From Massospora cicadina (lineage: Eukaryota; Entomophthoromycota; Entomophthoromycetes; Entomophthorales; Entomophthoraceae): a stretch of DNA of 64,000 nucleotides. The notes under the pieces are model-generated. The model saw only the letters and a list, made by a program, of their open reading frames with translations. It was not told the DNA's origin and searched no databases. The stretch is from NCBI GenBank assembly GCA_022478985.1, contig JAKSZP010012244.1, positions 1 through 64,000 of the forward strand, written 5' to 3'. The position numbers and the translations under genes are program-made. Below, piece by piece: positions 1 through 12,408 of this stretch (positions within the stretch are counted from its first letter, which is position 1; each line of letters starts with the position of its first letter).

Positions 1-235
1 GGGGGATTGGGTTGGGCACAGATATAGGCTATCGCTTAAAATAAAATTGTACCTTTCTACCTGATTAGGGGTAAGCAAAATCACCTGGCTCCTTGCCCTT
101 AGTGGAAAGCCTTACACATTTCCTGAGTCATCTATTATATGCTGCAGGGTTTAAAGTAACATCCTTTTACCAATTGACGCAAATCTTAAAGGATTTAGCC
201 AATAAACATGTTACCTGGATATGAGTATAACAATT
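1..235. other. Anonymous AT-rich sequence
   Basis: No gene, RNA or repeat boundary could be supported here. The one notable string is a TTGGGTTGGGCAC stretch at about 7-19, which resembles the 3-prime terminal motif of the 1.9 kb RT-less units described at 47306 and 59909. It may be the cut end of another copy running out of the window. Confidence 0.3.
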
Positions 236-580
236 TTTTAAAAAAAGAACCTTCTTCTAAAAAAAGCTCTAAAAAGTATGAAATAATTGAGAAATTAAGC
301 CCACTCAATAAAGCCCTTTTTGAAGTCAGAGCCATGTTTTAAACTTAATTATAGAATTTTGCTCATAAATACAATCTATAACTTATGTCTGGATTAGGTT
401 TAGATGTAACTTATAAGCAACTTAGAATAAATAGTACTGAGTATATAAATTATAAATACCTATTATAAGTCAGTTAAAATTTGGCGCCAACTGCAAAAAG
501 GGTTTTATTGAGTAGGCTTAATTCTCGATTATTTCATACTTTTAGAGCTTTTTTTAAAGGAGGTTCTAATTTTTCCAATT
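236..580. repeat. Imperfect inverted repeat, about 100 bp arms, 138 bp spacer
   Basis: The arm at 236-338 reappears in reverse complement at 477-580. Shared blocks include TTTATTGAGT followed by GGCTTAAT, ATTATTTCATACTTTT and AGAGCTTTTTTT. An open frame at 481-732 lies over the right arm and its low-complexity continuation; it resembles nothing known, starts with TTG rather than ATG, and is not called as a gene. The structure could be a small foldback element or two inverted copies of one repeat. Confidence 0.6.
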
Positions 581-739
581 TTTTTTTGAGAAGGTTCTTT
601 TTTCCCAAAAAACTTTCCCCCCAGCTCTTTTCTCCTCAAAAAATTAGTGCATCTTTAGAAGTGGCTCTTTTTCCTACTTTTATTAAGTATTACTATTTTT
701 ATTTTCTTTTTGACCCCTTACTATTTCTCTAAAAATAAA

Positions 740-1600
740 ACTTATTGTATATTTTATATATAATACATTATAAACAAATATACTAATAACTCACTATATT
801 AAATTTAGATGATTTTATTGGTCAATGTATGCCTAATTTACTGATAACCATCTACAGTAATTCATTTTATTAGAGTTGGTTGCTTTTATTAGTCAATCTA
901 TGTAAATTTATTGATCACTATCTAAAATAATTCATTTTATTAAATTTAGATGAGTTTATTGGTCAAATTATGCAAAAACTATAGCCATCTATAATGATTT
1001 AAGATCGTCCCACTATGAGCTCATACTGACTGAATTTTGAACATACCCCCCAGCCATAGGACATATCAAAAGTGCTTTTAAGCTATCGCTTCACCAATGC
1101 TGGAATAGTTTATCTAGTAATGAACATACACTTGAAATCTATTGCTTTCAAGCCCATTTTTTGTTTACTAAATTAATGGGCAGATACTTGACCAATACTT
1201 ACAAAAATAAAATGGGACCTAAGTTGGAGCATCCTTGATTTTTGGAGATGATCATCCAAATTGGTCCAGTATTTTCAGAGTTATGCACAAAAAACATAGA
1301 AAAAAGAAAAAACATACATACAGGTCAAATTGAGAACCTTCTCCTTTTTTAAAGTCAGTTAAAAAAGGGATGCTTTACCCAGGTCACCTAAAGATAAATC
1401 TAATGGAATGGTTGATCAAACGCCAACCCAATAAATGCCAAGATGCCGCATGGTTGGCTTTGCAGATGGCTTTACAAGCAAAGGGGATGGCAGAAAAATA
1501 TGCTTATAATATGCTTGCGGTTTTGAACTCTTGATTGGGCAGCCAAGATTACCACTAAAAAGCTGTTAAAGATGTTTTAATAAAAACTACAACCAGACCT
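740..1600. other. Anonymous AT-rich stretch
   Basis: Only simple AT-rich sequence with short repeats (ATTGGTCAA and TTCATTTTATTA variants at 800-970) is visible. A short forward reading at about 1398-1530 is open but matches no family I recognise. No gene is called. Confidence 0.4.
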
Positions 1601-1739
1601 ACTTTCAACAATGGTGGTTAAATGTCTTGCGGTAACTTTTATGAGAAGAGATTTTATTTGGATGTATAGCGTCAGCTTAATTTTACAAAGAAAAACAAAT
1701 GGGGCTAATGACCAATTTGATATAAGTTTTAAATCTATT

Positions 1740-1995
1740 CGTGGTGGGCTGACCTGGGGGCTGATGCCACACCAATTAATGGGGGAATTGAATTAATGAG
1801 AGATGAAGATAAATCCTGGTAAATCTTCATGTGCAGCGCTCTGATAGGCCAGGAAATGCATGGATGGCTTAGCTATTTGCTATCTCAGTTCAGGGCATTG
1901 GTGTGCAATGCCAATAAATTCAAAATTATCCCCTACCCAAAGTTCATCTACTGAAGTGAACTTTGGAGGCAGTGGTCATTGAGTCCATACTCTAC
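1740..1995 (+). repeat. Direct repeat, copy 1
   Basis: This block is repeated in the same orientation at about 3243-3520. Shared strings include GGCTGACCTGGGG, GATAAATCCTGGTAAA, CTGATAGGCCAG, TCAGTTCAGGGCATTGGTG and CATTGAGTCCATACTCTACC. Identity is roughly 80 percent by eye. The two copies could be LTRs of a decayed element of about 1.8 kb, but no TG...CA ends, primer site or coding motif supports this. Confidence 0.65.
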
Positions 1996-3189
1996 CTTTG
2001 GGGTACTGTTAAAATCTGGTACTGGTGGCTACTCCACTTTTGAAAAGAGTATCAATTGTTAAAGTCTGGCTTTGTTGACAAATGTTCCTAGAGATTAATT
2101 TCACATGGTCAGTTATGTTCACGATTTATGTTGCTTGATAAGATTAGATAATTGGGAAATAATAGTATGAAGATTATTATCTGTGGTTGATAACTAACCC
2201 AGTTGATAGGTGGTCCAACGCTAAACTTGGAATGATCCACAAAATACTGATTAGCTTGGCAATTTGGTACTTCTTCCCTACCCAGCTCAACTTAATCCAC
2301 TCTCAGATTCAAAGGTTTTCAGCCTTAGTTCCTGTCACACTGAGTTGGTGGAGATCTACTTCAAAGGTCTGCTTCTCTTCTAAAAATATCCAATCCTTAC
2401 TCTTTATCCACACAAAAGTTTCCACAATTATTGTACTACAACAATAATAACTGAAGATGAATAGAACTTGTTATCAAATTAGATTTGGGGTAAAATTCTG
2501 AGCTGATATGCTTTTATTGATAAGAAATTACTAGGGTATTTATAGGAAGAATTTGGTGCTCAACTCCTCAGTTGGCACCTCAGCCATGAAACAGCAGCTG
2601 TTGCTATTAGTTACCTTGCAAAGTCTCTTCCAGCAATGGTCTTCATTGGGCTAAGGATTCTCTATTGGCTAAGGATTCCTCCATTAGTCTACAGAGTCCT
2701 TAAACGTAAAGAGCCAGAAAACGTGTCCCTAACATTCCTGCTCAATCACAGCAAACCAACCATACTTGGCTAGCAACCTTCTTAGGTAATGGAACTATTT
2801 ACCCATTATAGCAGGTCGAAAACCAAAATGATTGGTTTGCTAGTTGCAGATAGCATCACTCGCCTCACAAACTCGGATTAAAATTTCTAATCAGTCAGCG
2901 ATGAAACCTGACCAATCCCAGTTGATGCACATTATAATTAATCATTGATCAACTATCAGATGCCTCACTTCCGTTGACAACTCTGCCCAACAAGATCATA
3001 AATATTTGAACAGATTGATCCCCAACATATCCAAACCTGGTAAATTACCCTAAAACCTGTGGACGTTATCAACCCAAACTAGAGGTCAACTGATATCTGA
3101 TTCCTTTTCTAGCGGGGTTTATCCCCTATAAAACCAGAAGATAACCTAGGAAGCTGGAAAGTTGGAAAAAATTACAACAGGTACCCTCT

Positions 3190-3572
3190 TTCCAAATTGG
3201 ATATAAAGTCAGTAAAGGAATGGACTTTTTTCATGTTGAGTCAATTTTTTTGTGGTTGGCTGACCTGGGGACAATACCACACCAATTGATGTGGAATTTG
3301 ATCACTGAGAAAGGAGGATAAATCCTGGTAAACCATCAATTGCAGCATTCTGATAGGCCAGAAACTCCATGGAATGCCTTGCTATTTGCTTTCTCAGTTC
3401 AGGGCATTGGTGCGCAATGGCAACAAAGTCAAAGTCGTCTCCTACTCAAAGTTCATCTAACAGAATCAAACTTGGGAGTCAGTGGCCATTGAGTCCATAC
3501 TCTACCACTGAGGTGCTCTCCCTCCAAATTGGATATAAGGGCAGTGAATTGATGGACTTTTGCCATGTTGAG
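3190..3572 (+). repeat. Direct repeat, copy 2, with an internal short repeat
   Basis: 3243-3520 matches the block at 1740-1995. A shorter unit (CCAAATTGGATATAA ... ATGGACTTTT ... CATGTTGAGTC) occurs twice, at 3190-3240 and 3525-3572, bracketing it. The sequence between the two large copies (1996-3189) contains no recognisable coding motif. Confidence 0.6.
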
Positions 3573-3979
3573 TCTTACCACTAAATGTAGCCAAAAGTTA
3601 AAAGTGGAGCAACCAATAGTATCTAAAGGGGAAGTTAAAGACTAGAGTAGCAAAATCAGATGAATCAAAACAAAGTGGTTCTGAAAAGATTGCACTCAAT
3701 TTATCTACAAAACACTATGCAAATAAAAGAAGAATTTAAATTGATAAAATTTACTCTACCACTTAGAATAGTCTTTATCAATGATTGAGAAGAACTATTT
3801 TGTTAGTGGATACTGAGCTAAAAAGAGCTACGTACAACTTAATCTGGTACAGACCTGGGTCTTACCTCTACATAAGCTTTAAAAATGACTTTAGAGGACC
3901 TACCAAACCTGCTACCTTTTTGTAAGTGACTAAGGATCTCATAATAAAGCAAAATGGCCATCAAAAGAAATTATATCAA

Positions 3980-5006
3980 CTAAACAATAAACCTAACTTG
4001 GTTTCATCTGATAATAATCTAACATGGTGATTAGTATGCCATATCATTGCTTTACCAGTGAGAAATCAACCGCCAAATCGCCACCTTAAACATCTAACAA
4101 GTATTTATCCCAAACGGTTCCCTCAACAAATAGACAACCTTATTAATTGATTATAATTTAACTCAAATGGTTTAATTTCAAATCAGCGAGCTCACTAAGT
4201 TGGATTAGTACAAAGCTCAGATAAACTTGCTCAACTGTGGAAAAAAGATTGATAATGAAATCAACTCTACTATACATAGCAACCAAATGTTATTAGATAT
4301 ACTTAGATTATCTGTGATTGGCTAAGATAGGAACAACTGTCCTAACATATAGACATGTAGTTTAAATGTTCACAAATACCCAATATCAATGTAGTGATTG
4401 GTTATGTATCCCAAGTCAACCCCCAAATGGGATAAATGCACTGGCTTGGAAATGAGATTTTGATATGAATCATAGAGCAACTGGTGGGAGAGATAGTAAA
4501 GGATTATAATCATAAGTAAAAAGCTACCAGTTTAACGCCTACCACTGATCCTGTGACTGGACCAGGCAGTGTGCCTCTGCCAATTTGATAAAGAATCCCT
4601 TCACCTATTAGCGCTTATTTATATACTTAACTTTTAGGGATAGCAATTCAAATATTGCTATCTGAATGTAAAAGAGCCAAAGTATTTTTGGAAACCCATG
4701 TACCAAAAGTTTAGTTGGGTGCTCACTACATGGGGTCACTAGCACAACTGCTTATCTACCTAAAATAAAATATACCAAAACTACTTCCTAATAAAATTTG
4801 GACTTACTACCATGATTGACCCAACAACTGATTTATATTAAAAATTGCCATGCTATAAAGAACAGGCTAAATGATATGGCTGTTATGTTACATAACGCCA
4901 AGCACCATAAGAACTTGGCTATTGGCTACTCTGGATCAAGCTCTAGAGTGCTTAGATCATCCAAAAGGGAAATTAGATGCTGAGAAGGAATGACGCTGAG
5001 ATGCTT
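3980..5006. repeat. Large unclassified repeat, copy I, first part
   Basis: This stretch matches 9270-10306 (copy II) in order and orientation. Diagnostic shared strings are TGACTGGACCAGGCAGTG, CACCTATTAGCGCTTAT, GCCACTAGCAC-like CACTAGCACA and TGAGAAGGAATG. It stops at GAGATGCT (about 5006) and resumes at about 6813 with TGACTGAAAGA, exactly where copy II reads straight through, so 5007-6812 is a later insertion. Forward translation of copy II in this zone gives a charged, coiled-coil-like protein resembling a gag N-terminus, but all frames are broken. Confidence 0.7.
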
Positions 5007-5592
5007 ATTGTCGTGGAGCTTGCAGACAATAATTAGACTGGCATGGAACTCAGGATGGGGTGCTACCCAAAACACCAGCTATAATACCTCAGGTACAGAC
5101 ATCCATATTGTGGAATGCAAAAGAAAGAGGGCAACTGCAAGCACCAACCAGAAATTTCCAAAATTGAAAACCATAGCCACTAAATGTCTGTCAGACTTCT
5201 TAAACTCACTTTTGGACAATTACAAGTATAATATTGCAATAAAAGTGATTTTTGTTTAAATATAAATAAAATTGGCCAAAAGGCCCTGTTGATTCTCGGT
5301 GGAACCTTCAAATCAGGGAAACACTTTTATTAATACTTCTCAGGTAAGTAGCATGAGTTTGGGCAGTCTGATTGCACTAACCATGCAGCAGAAGCAGCGT
5401 AGTCTGTCCAAGGTTCCTCCTCACCCACTTCAAGTTTGCTTCACACACCTAGGTAGACCACCCCCTTTTTATATTGTTTAAGGGGTCTCAAAAGGTGCAA
5501 AATTTCTTCCCGCCCATTGATTAGGTTAAATTTATTAGGTCTTTGCCTAACGGACCAGTCCTACCCAGTATTGACCCTCTATTTGCCATTCT

Positions 5593-5622
5593 TTTTTAGC
5601 ACTAGTGGTGCTCCTCCATTGG
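5593..5622 (-). mobile_element. Ultra-short non-LTR 3-prime end insertion
   Basis: TTTTTTAGCACTAGTGGTGCTCC is, on the minus strand, a GCACCACTAGTGCT tail ending in a short A run. The same tail ends the 1.9 kb unit at 47306. Imperfect flanking copies (TTGCCATTC and TTGGCCATTC) could be a decayed target duplication. Confidence 0.45.
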
Positions 5623-5889
5623 CCATTCCATTGAAATGAAGTGAGACTAAAGAGCTCCGATAGGTCAAATTCCCATATTCTCTAATTCAAACATACTTAG
5701 CCTGATCTGAACTTTGAGCCTCGACACAATTAAATACTAAGAAGCGAGATTGTAATAGGGTTTGCTTTTTACCCCCTCGCCGCACTTAATAAAACTATAA
5801 TAAAAAAGCAACTTTTTAGCATCTTTCAACTTATGACTATATTTAATTAGGTGATATATTATCCCCTCAAAAAACTAAGTCCAGCAGTT

Positions 5890-5942
5890 GTGAATAATAT
5901 TTCTTTTTTTAGTACTAGATGGTCCCTGTGAATAATATTTCT
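5890..5942 (-). mobile_element. Ultra-short non-LTR insertion with 15 bp target duplication
   Basis: A 23 bp insert at 5905-5927 sits between two perfect copies of GTGAATAATATTTCT (5890-5904 and 5928-5942). On the minus strand the insert reads AGGGACCATCTAGTACT followed by A6, the same tail as at 56473-56520 and close to the end of the 1.9 kb unit at 47306. This is what an extremely 5-prime-truncated target-primed reverse transcription event leaves. Confidence 0.8.
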
Positions 5943-6812
5943 ATTAAATATTATTGTTGTAATCTAGACAAGAAAACGCACCAGCAAGCATACTGCAAGC
6001 CTAAATTCCAACACTCACAAATAAAGTTGAGGTTTTTAAAGATAATATTTAAACTAATAACGTATAGGGAAAAATGGAGTGACAGAAATACCTGTTGATG
6101 ACTGCTGCCCTATATGCTTGGTGAATGGGGAACTAGTAATAAGTGAACTACTGTCAGTGATATTTTGCAATTTGGTCATGGCGGATCAACATTCTAAACA
6201 ATTATTGATACTGACTCAGATCTGATTTTGTCAGTTGGAGTGGTATCTAATTTGCTAGCAAGAATATTCATTATACTGCAATTGCGCTTGATACAATGGT
6301 GACAAACCCTCTGGTGAACAGCAGGTTGCGCCCATGGCCAGGCCACATACTGCTGGCTATATTTGGTAGACAAGGGATTGCCACACCAGTACCTGGTGGG
6401 ATGGGTTCATTTGCAACAGAAGTGGTGGGGAAGAGCGGATGGAGATTTTTGTGTCTGAGGGTGACTTGATCAATGTAGCTTCGCTGACTACTGAGTATAT
6501 TTACCATTGGAACTCAAACTGGTGGAGGGGACCTTTTGGGGATAATTTACTACCAATTGTCCAATGGCAATGGCTTCTGACCACCGCCACCTCCTAAAAC
6601 ACCTCCCAAATTTTCCTTCAACTACTCTTGAGTGATGAGCAGAGGAGGAAGAGGCGCAATTTTCAGAAGATATGCCATTACCCAACTCTTATCCACCACT
6701 TGGGCTAAATCAACCAGGGTGACAAGAGGGATGGTTACTAGCTTCTTCCCCTTTTTGGTGCAAAAAAGAATTTCTACCAATTTAAAAACAATCGTTGTTC
6801 CCCAAGGATTAC

Positions 6813-8470
6813 ACTGACTGAAAGAATGATAAACTACAAGGTGAACTCAGAAACATCGCCTCTGGCATAAGAAAGATAAACAGTATTACCTCCCATGGGA
6901 CTTCTTGCAATATGAGTTGATAACACTAATAAGTCTACCACCAGAAATGGAATTACCCCAGCAACAATTCCAAAGGCTAAGCATTTGGCTCCCCTTGAAG
7001 AACACCCTTATGGTGTGTTCCCTTCCATACTTAAGTTGATGCCGTTCTCTCAGAGAGCTTCCCTTCATAAATAGCTGATACTCCTCTCCCAAATTGCCTT
7101 TCTTAAAACAGAGGTGCTCCCATTTATACCAAGATTGCATGGCTCCTAAGGGATAAGTATATACAAAATGACCAGCTTCCCTCCTTCAACTGATATGGGA
7201 ACCTACAGAGTTTTCAAACAATCTGAAATTACCATGGAAGGAGATTCAGACTATCATAAGGCTAAACTGCTAACCTTTAACCTTGTTGTGAAGATTGCCA
7301 ATCAGTTCTCCTATCATTTGAGGATAGCTTCATTTCCTCCCAAGCTTTTTAACAAAGTATGTATAAGCTCTTTGGAGGGAGGGAGAGGATGGCCCAAAGC
7401 AAGGACAACTCCTTACTATTGGTTCAAATGCATTAGACCCTTACTAAATTTGCAATTGCTTCACCCAAGAAGCTCATTTATTAGTAGAGTCCAGGATCTT
7501 ATCAGAAGTTGATGAAAGCATAGCCATGATCTTGACTGTAAACCCATACCAAGAACTTTTTGATGTGATGGATCCTGTTCTACAAGGAAAATGGACTTAA
7601 TTAAAAGAACACCTACTTAAACCAGCTTGCCACTTCTTTATTTCAAATGTGTAATAAAAAACTGCTGTCTCTGCCATGCGATGAGCCACCCCACCAGGAT
7701 GCAGCATACTGCATCTTTATATCCCAAAGCCTTAAGTGCACATGATGCTATAAGGTGCAACATTGCATTTGTAACTTGTCTTTATTGAAATTCTGGGGGT
7801 CGCTACACACTATATTTTTCCTGATAAGCAGATAGTATAGATATGCAACAACTACCATTAGGTGGGTAAAAATAGACATAGTAGAGAAGGGACTCTCTAT
7901 TTCTGCTGATGCACCCGCACCAATCCCATAAAATGTAAAACCCCTTCCTAGGCCAGCCCACCACCAAGTTAGACAAGCATGTATATTGCTCAATGGTCAA
8001 TGAGGTATAAAAAGTACTAATATGTGCCAATGAACAAAATACTACTTTGAGAGCCTGTTGTAAGGTAGAAGAACCACATACACCTCAACCTACAGAGCAA
8101 AGCACCATGGATAAACCACATCTAGCCATCAGAGCATCCAAACTGCCCTTATACCTACTTGATGAACTCTTTAAAAGAAATTTAACACATCCCCTGATAG
8201 TATATTGTAACAAGTGTTCTAGGATGATCTGTATGTAATAACGCTTGACTAAAACTCTGAACTAGCAGAAATCCAGGAGGTACATGGTAGATCAGCACAG
8301 CAAAACAAGGATCCCCAGGTAAGCTGCACTGCTTATCCAATGTACCACCCATAAGGGATTGAACGTGGCCTTTTTAGTCAACACAACTATATATAACTCT
8401 CTGCAAATTGGGTCTATCTCAAATGTTTTTAAAGGAGTACCCTCTTAAAGCATACAGAAAAAAAAATAAA
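6813..8470. repeat. Large unclassified repeat, copy I, second part
   Basis: 6813-7360 matches 10310-10860 of copy II (CTGACTGAAAGA, ATTCCAAAGGC, AGTTGATG, GCTCCTAAGGG). About 7510-8470 matches 38930-39900 of copy III (ATACCAAGAACT, TTAAGTGCACATGATGCT, CTCTATTTCTGCTGAT, GATGATCTGTATG). The segment at 11010-11625 of copy II is missing between these parts. Several 60-115 codon frames occur on both strands (for example 7748-7993 minus and 7168-7512 plus); copy III breaks all of them, so no gene is called. Confidence 0.7.
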
Positions 8471-8479
8471 AAAGAAATG

Positions 8480-9010
8480 GTGAAGCATATAATTTCTCTT
8501 AACTTTCATTTTATTTTAATTTTTTAACTTGTTTTATTTAGTTGTTTTTATTTTATTATTTTTTATTATTTATTATTTTTAATTTATACCTTTTATACTT
8601 ATTTTACTTTGTTCTTTATTTTTTTTGTTTTTTTTTACATTTATCTTTTACTTTCCAATTTTTATTTTAAATTTCCGTTTTCCATATTTAATTTTTATCT
8701 TTATTTTTTTGCTATTTACCTTTTCATTTTTATTCTTATTTATTTTTACTTTAAATATATATTTACATTCAATTTATTTTACTTCTATCTATTATTTATA
8801 TTTTTTTACTTTAACTTTTATTTTTTTTATTTAATTTTATCTATTTTATTAATATTTATTTAATTTGTTTATTTAATAATTTAGTTTTTACTTTTACCTA
8901 ATTTAAAGATAGAATCTCATATAGACTTTGCCTTATTATTTTTGCTTTAAATTTTAAACTCATATCTACTTAATTACATTTTAAATTTCATTATCATCTA
9001 TATTTATATC
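8480..9010. repeat. T-rich low-complexity tract
   Basis: About 530 bp consist almost entirely of A and T with long T runs on the plus strand. Open frames here (8609-8863, 8625-8834) are Phe/Ile/Tyr-rich artefacts of composition. The large repeat has a similar T-rich tract at the equivalent place in copy III (39950-40240), so the tract belongs to the repeat. Confidence 0.75.
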
Positions 9011-9019
9011 TTTTCACTT

Positions 9020-11625
9020 ATAAATTCTGTCCAAGGTAAGCATATACCTTGGGGGAGCCCCCAAATTTCAACTGTCCCTTTCATTCTTGCAACCCTCCTT
9101 GAATGCATGCTGACTTGCCACTCCTTCCATGCTTTTAGGTTGACTGTACAACCCCTCCCATAATCTAATTCTCATGCTAAAATGCAGCACACTTCCTGTA
9201 CTGTACCCCACAGACATGTGGGACATAGCAGAAGTCACTTATTGTTAAATTAAAGAGGGAGAGATGTTAGAAAAATTAGGTTTATTAAACAATAATCTTA
9301 ACCATTTATTATTAATTATTAATCTAAAATGGCAATATATCTGCCATATCATTGATTTACTAGCAAAAAACCCAATTTTAGATCGCTGTAATAGCTATAA
9401 TACAAGTATTAAACCTGAACGGTTCATTTTCCAAGTAAATGACCTTACCAATTCATTAATAAAACAAATCTGAATGGATACTTACCAATTGGCAAGCTCA
9501 TTAGGTTGAATTAGTTCAATCTCATATAACCGCTCTCATCTGTCAAAACAGCTTAATAAGAGACCAAAGCATCTAGTCATAGCATCCACTATGATATTAG
9601 ATATATATATGTTATCTGTGATTGGCAAAATTAGGAACAAGAGCCCCAACATACAGCCAAGTATTAGAATTGCTTCACAGATACTAAAAACCAATGTGGC
9701 ATATTGTTTTGTATCAAAAGTCCAACCCTAAATGAAATAACTACTTGATGTGGCAATTATATTTTTATGTGAGCCTTAAGACAACTGATGGGAGAGATTT
9801 TATAGGATAAGAAGTATCAGTGATAAGATTCCAGTTTAATACCTAACACTGATCCTATGACTGGACCAGGCAGTGTGCCTCTGCCGTTTTAATAAATAAA
9901 ATGTACCCTCACCTATTAGCGCTTATCTATATAATTTTCATTGGGGGATAGCAAAGTGCATAAGGCTATTTCAATGTGATATTGGTTAAGAACTTCTGCA
10001 AGCCTCTTCACCAAATTTTTATTGGGACTCACTACACGAGGCCACTAGCACATCTGCTTTATTTACTTTAAATTAATTAAACCAAAATTACTTCCTAATG
10101 AATAATGAACTTACTATCAATAGCAGCCCAACAAATGATCTATATTGCAAGTGCCATGCCTTAAAGAATCAGCTGGATGACACAACTGCTATGCTTCATA
10201 ACGCCAAGTACCATAAAAACAAGGCTTTGGGCTGCTTTGGACGAAGCTCTATAGTGATTAAGTTATCTGTAAGGAGAATTAGATGCTGAGAAGGAATGCC
10301 GCTGAGATGCTGACTGAAAGATTGATGAACTGCAAGGCGAACTTATAGACATGAATCACTGGCATAAGGAAGATAAACGGTATTATTCACATAAGAATTC
10401 TTGCAAGAAAAGTTTATAAAAAGTGGCTCCACCCCCAGCAATGGAGTTACCTCTAGTAACAGTTCCAAAGGCAGAGATATGGCTCACCATAGAGCTCTCT
10501 TTTAAGAGATCACTTCCATAATTAAGTTGATGTCCAATCTTTTTAGAGAGCTCCCCTTCATGATAGCTGCTACACCTCACCTCAAATTGATTTTTTTAAA
10601 CAAAAGTGCCCCATTAATGCCAAAGTCACGCTGCTCCTAAGGGGACAGGTATATATACACTGATAAGCTTCCCTCAATCAACCAAATAGATACATACATA
10701 GTTTTAAAAAAAAGTTGAGTTTTCCATGAAAGGAGCATCATACTTTATAAGACTTAATTGTTAATCTTCAATATTGACGTGGAGTATGCAAACTAAGTCG
10801 CCTGATTTTAGTTATAGATTCATTTTTTCTATGTTTAACAAACTGTGGCAAAACTCTTTGGGGGGGGGGTGAGAGGATATCCCAGCGCAAGGACAACTTC
10901 CTTGCCATTGTTTAAGTGTAATGAGACACTTAACAAATGTGCCAATCACTTCTGTAAGGAGAGTGTCTTTAACTCTCCACGAGTAGCTACTGATAGTCCC
11001 TACTTAATCCCACCTAGTATGATGTCAACGCCCTTACAGTAAATGAATAAATCCCATGAAACACTTAAGAGAAGGTAACACGCAAGGGAAGCAAATGGTA
11101 ACATGGGATAAGGAAAATATTTATAAAAACAGCTTTTCTATATTAATTAATGAGGTGGCCAACAAAGTAGGTTGATCTCATAAATCCAAAATTAAAACAT
11201 TTGTAGGGAAACATTTTCCATCAGGCGAGGCACTTCACACATTATAACCAATGAATACAACTTTCCATCACTTGTCATCTTATAGCTCAAGTAGATTTGC
11301 ACTCAGGTGATTAACAAAAAGAAATTTTACCCAAACTTAGCAGTATTGTTTGAACGGTACTATAATCCCCATTCTCTGATTAAATGCAGTGACCTATCAA
11401 TTTTATTAATATTTGTTGCATTTTAACGCTGTGGATGTACGCTCATCCATCCGTCATGCGCCCCCAAAACCAACTTGGGATATTTTGCCCTTACCCAGCG
11501 TTGGTCCAGGGTGTGCATAAGGTCAGTTAGGCCGGCCAATTTGGTACTTTTGGCCCCATCAGACTCAGCCTTATTTTGACATTCTGTACCTACAATGAAG
11601 TCATTCTACCATGACATTACCATCC
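9020..11625. repeat. Large unclassified repeat, copy II
   Basis: 9020-9780 matches 40250-40990 of copy III, 9270-10860 matches copy I, and 11010-11625 matches 38240-38900 of copy III. Forward translation at 10098-10380 gives a charged, helix-prone sequence (ALKNQLDDTTAMLHNAKYH at the start, later IDELQGEL and KEDKRYY in another frame) like a gag N-terminal region. The minus strand at 11430-11625 encodes a decayed segment with VGTECQNKAES and HTLDQRWV, matching a spacer in element G1 (16298-16612). A small hairpin (TTGGGGG/CCCCCAA) lies at 9050-9065. The family is not recognised. Confidence 0.7.
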
Positions 11626-11639
11626 CATCTATTTGGGGC

Positions 11640-12408
11640 TCTACCACTCCTCCAGGGGCTTTCTTAAAGAAAAATTTTTATGGGTGGGAGTCAACATCAT
11701 TGTGGCGATAAGTAATATATCCTTATGCTGCAATTTTTTTAGAAAAAGATTATGGAACTCATAAATAAGTTCTTGTGCATGATGCAGTTGCATGCTGGTA
11801 CCCAGCTATTTTTTAAAGCATCAAATCCTTTCCACAACAACAATTACTCAATTCTTCTTCTTACCTGATGAGATTATACAATCTACTTTACCTCCCACTC
11901 TGGTGCCCCATCCACAAGGTATGCCTCTGGGTCTCTGGTGGGGGATTCTCAAACAAGGTCAGCTTGTTTTCATGAAACATGGTAAAGATCCATAACTACT
12001 GGAGAAGATCTAACTGGCATAAGGCATGCCCCACTTTCCTGACAATGTGTTAAGGCCCTAACCTCTTCAGCACCATATTTTTTCATAGCTGCTATATTGG
12101 GATATTTCTAGCATCAAATAAAACGAGATCTCCCTCCTTGCATGCTGTACCCACCCATCTCTTATCATCATCAATTCTCCTTATAAGTCTTCATAGCGGC
12201 ATCTAAATGGATGTTGTCCCCTTTATGTACCTTTCTGATGGACTTGGCAAGTTCACCACTGCTTTCACCTTGAACCTAAAATTGGGTTCCATGATAAAAG
12301 AGGGTTTGAAACCATAATTAGCAAAGAAATAAGGGAACACCCAATGGAGGCATGCTGGGTTTTATTATAACTAAATTGGGCCAGGGGAAGATGAGAAGGC
12401 CAATCACA
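11640..12408 (-). pseudogene. G2 gypsy integrase C-terminus and chromodomain (broken)
   Basis: The minus strand, read from high to low coordinates, continues the integrase of the old element G2. At 12265-12408 it has DWPSHLPLAQFSYN and the string after it, the usual end of the integrase core. About 11990-12130 gives LGPYHIVRKVGHALCQLDL-like sequence (broken), the GPY-type C-terminal module. About 11745-11905 reads WEVK..V.SHQVRRRIE...WKGFDALKNSW, a clear chromodomain. Chromodomains at this position define chromoviruses, where they direct integration to marked heterochromatin. Several stops and frame changes are present. The LTR was not found. Confidence 0.75.

Larger units (their letters stand above)
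5185..6013 (+). mobile_element. Solo LTR of the G3 family, forward
   Basis: Anchors shared in order with the G3 LTR (27367-28132) are TGTCAGAC near the start, GGCCAAAAGGCCCTG against GACCAAAAGACCCTG, GACCACCCCCTTTTATA, and the end ACGCACCAGCAAG...TTCCAACA against ACGCCCCAAGCAAG...ATCCAACA. It carries at least one later short insertion. No coding part of a G3 element follows it, so it is called a solo LTR. The 5-prime limit is uncertain by a few tens of bases and no matching target duplication was seen. Confidence 0.6.
5007..6812 (+). mobile_element. Insertion inside large repeat copy I
   Basis: Its limits come from comparison with the uninterrupted copy II around 10306. Inside lie a solo LTR related to element G3 (5185-6013), two very short non-LTR insertions (about 5593 and 5905) and 800 bp of other sequence. 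In that last part the forward reading at about 6215-6275 has IDTDSDLIL followed by VVSNL, which resembles a decayed retroviral-type protease (DTG changed to DTD). No clean target duplication was found at the edges, so several events may be stacked. Confidence 0.5.

Noticed and set aside
481..732. 83-codon open frame rich in Phe and Leu
   Set aside because: It covers an inverted repeat arm and a poly-T tract, has no ATG at its start and no recognisable motif.
8609..8863. Two overlapping hydrophobic frames resembling membrane proteins
   Set aside because: They are translations of a T-rich low-complexity tract; the hydrophobicity comes from TTT and ATT codons.
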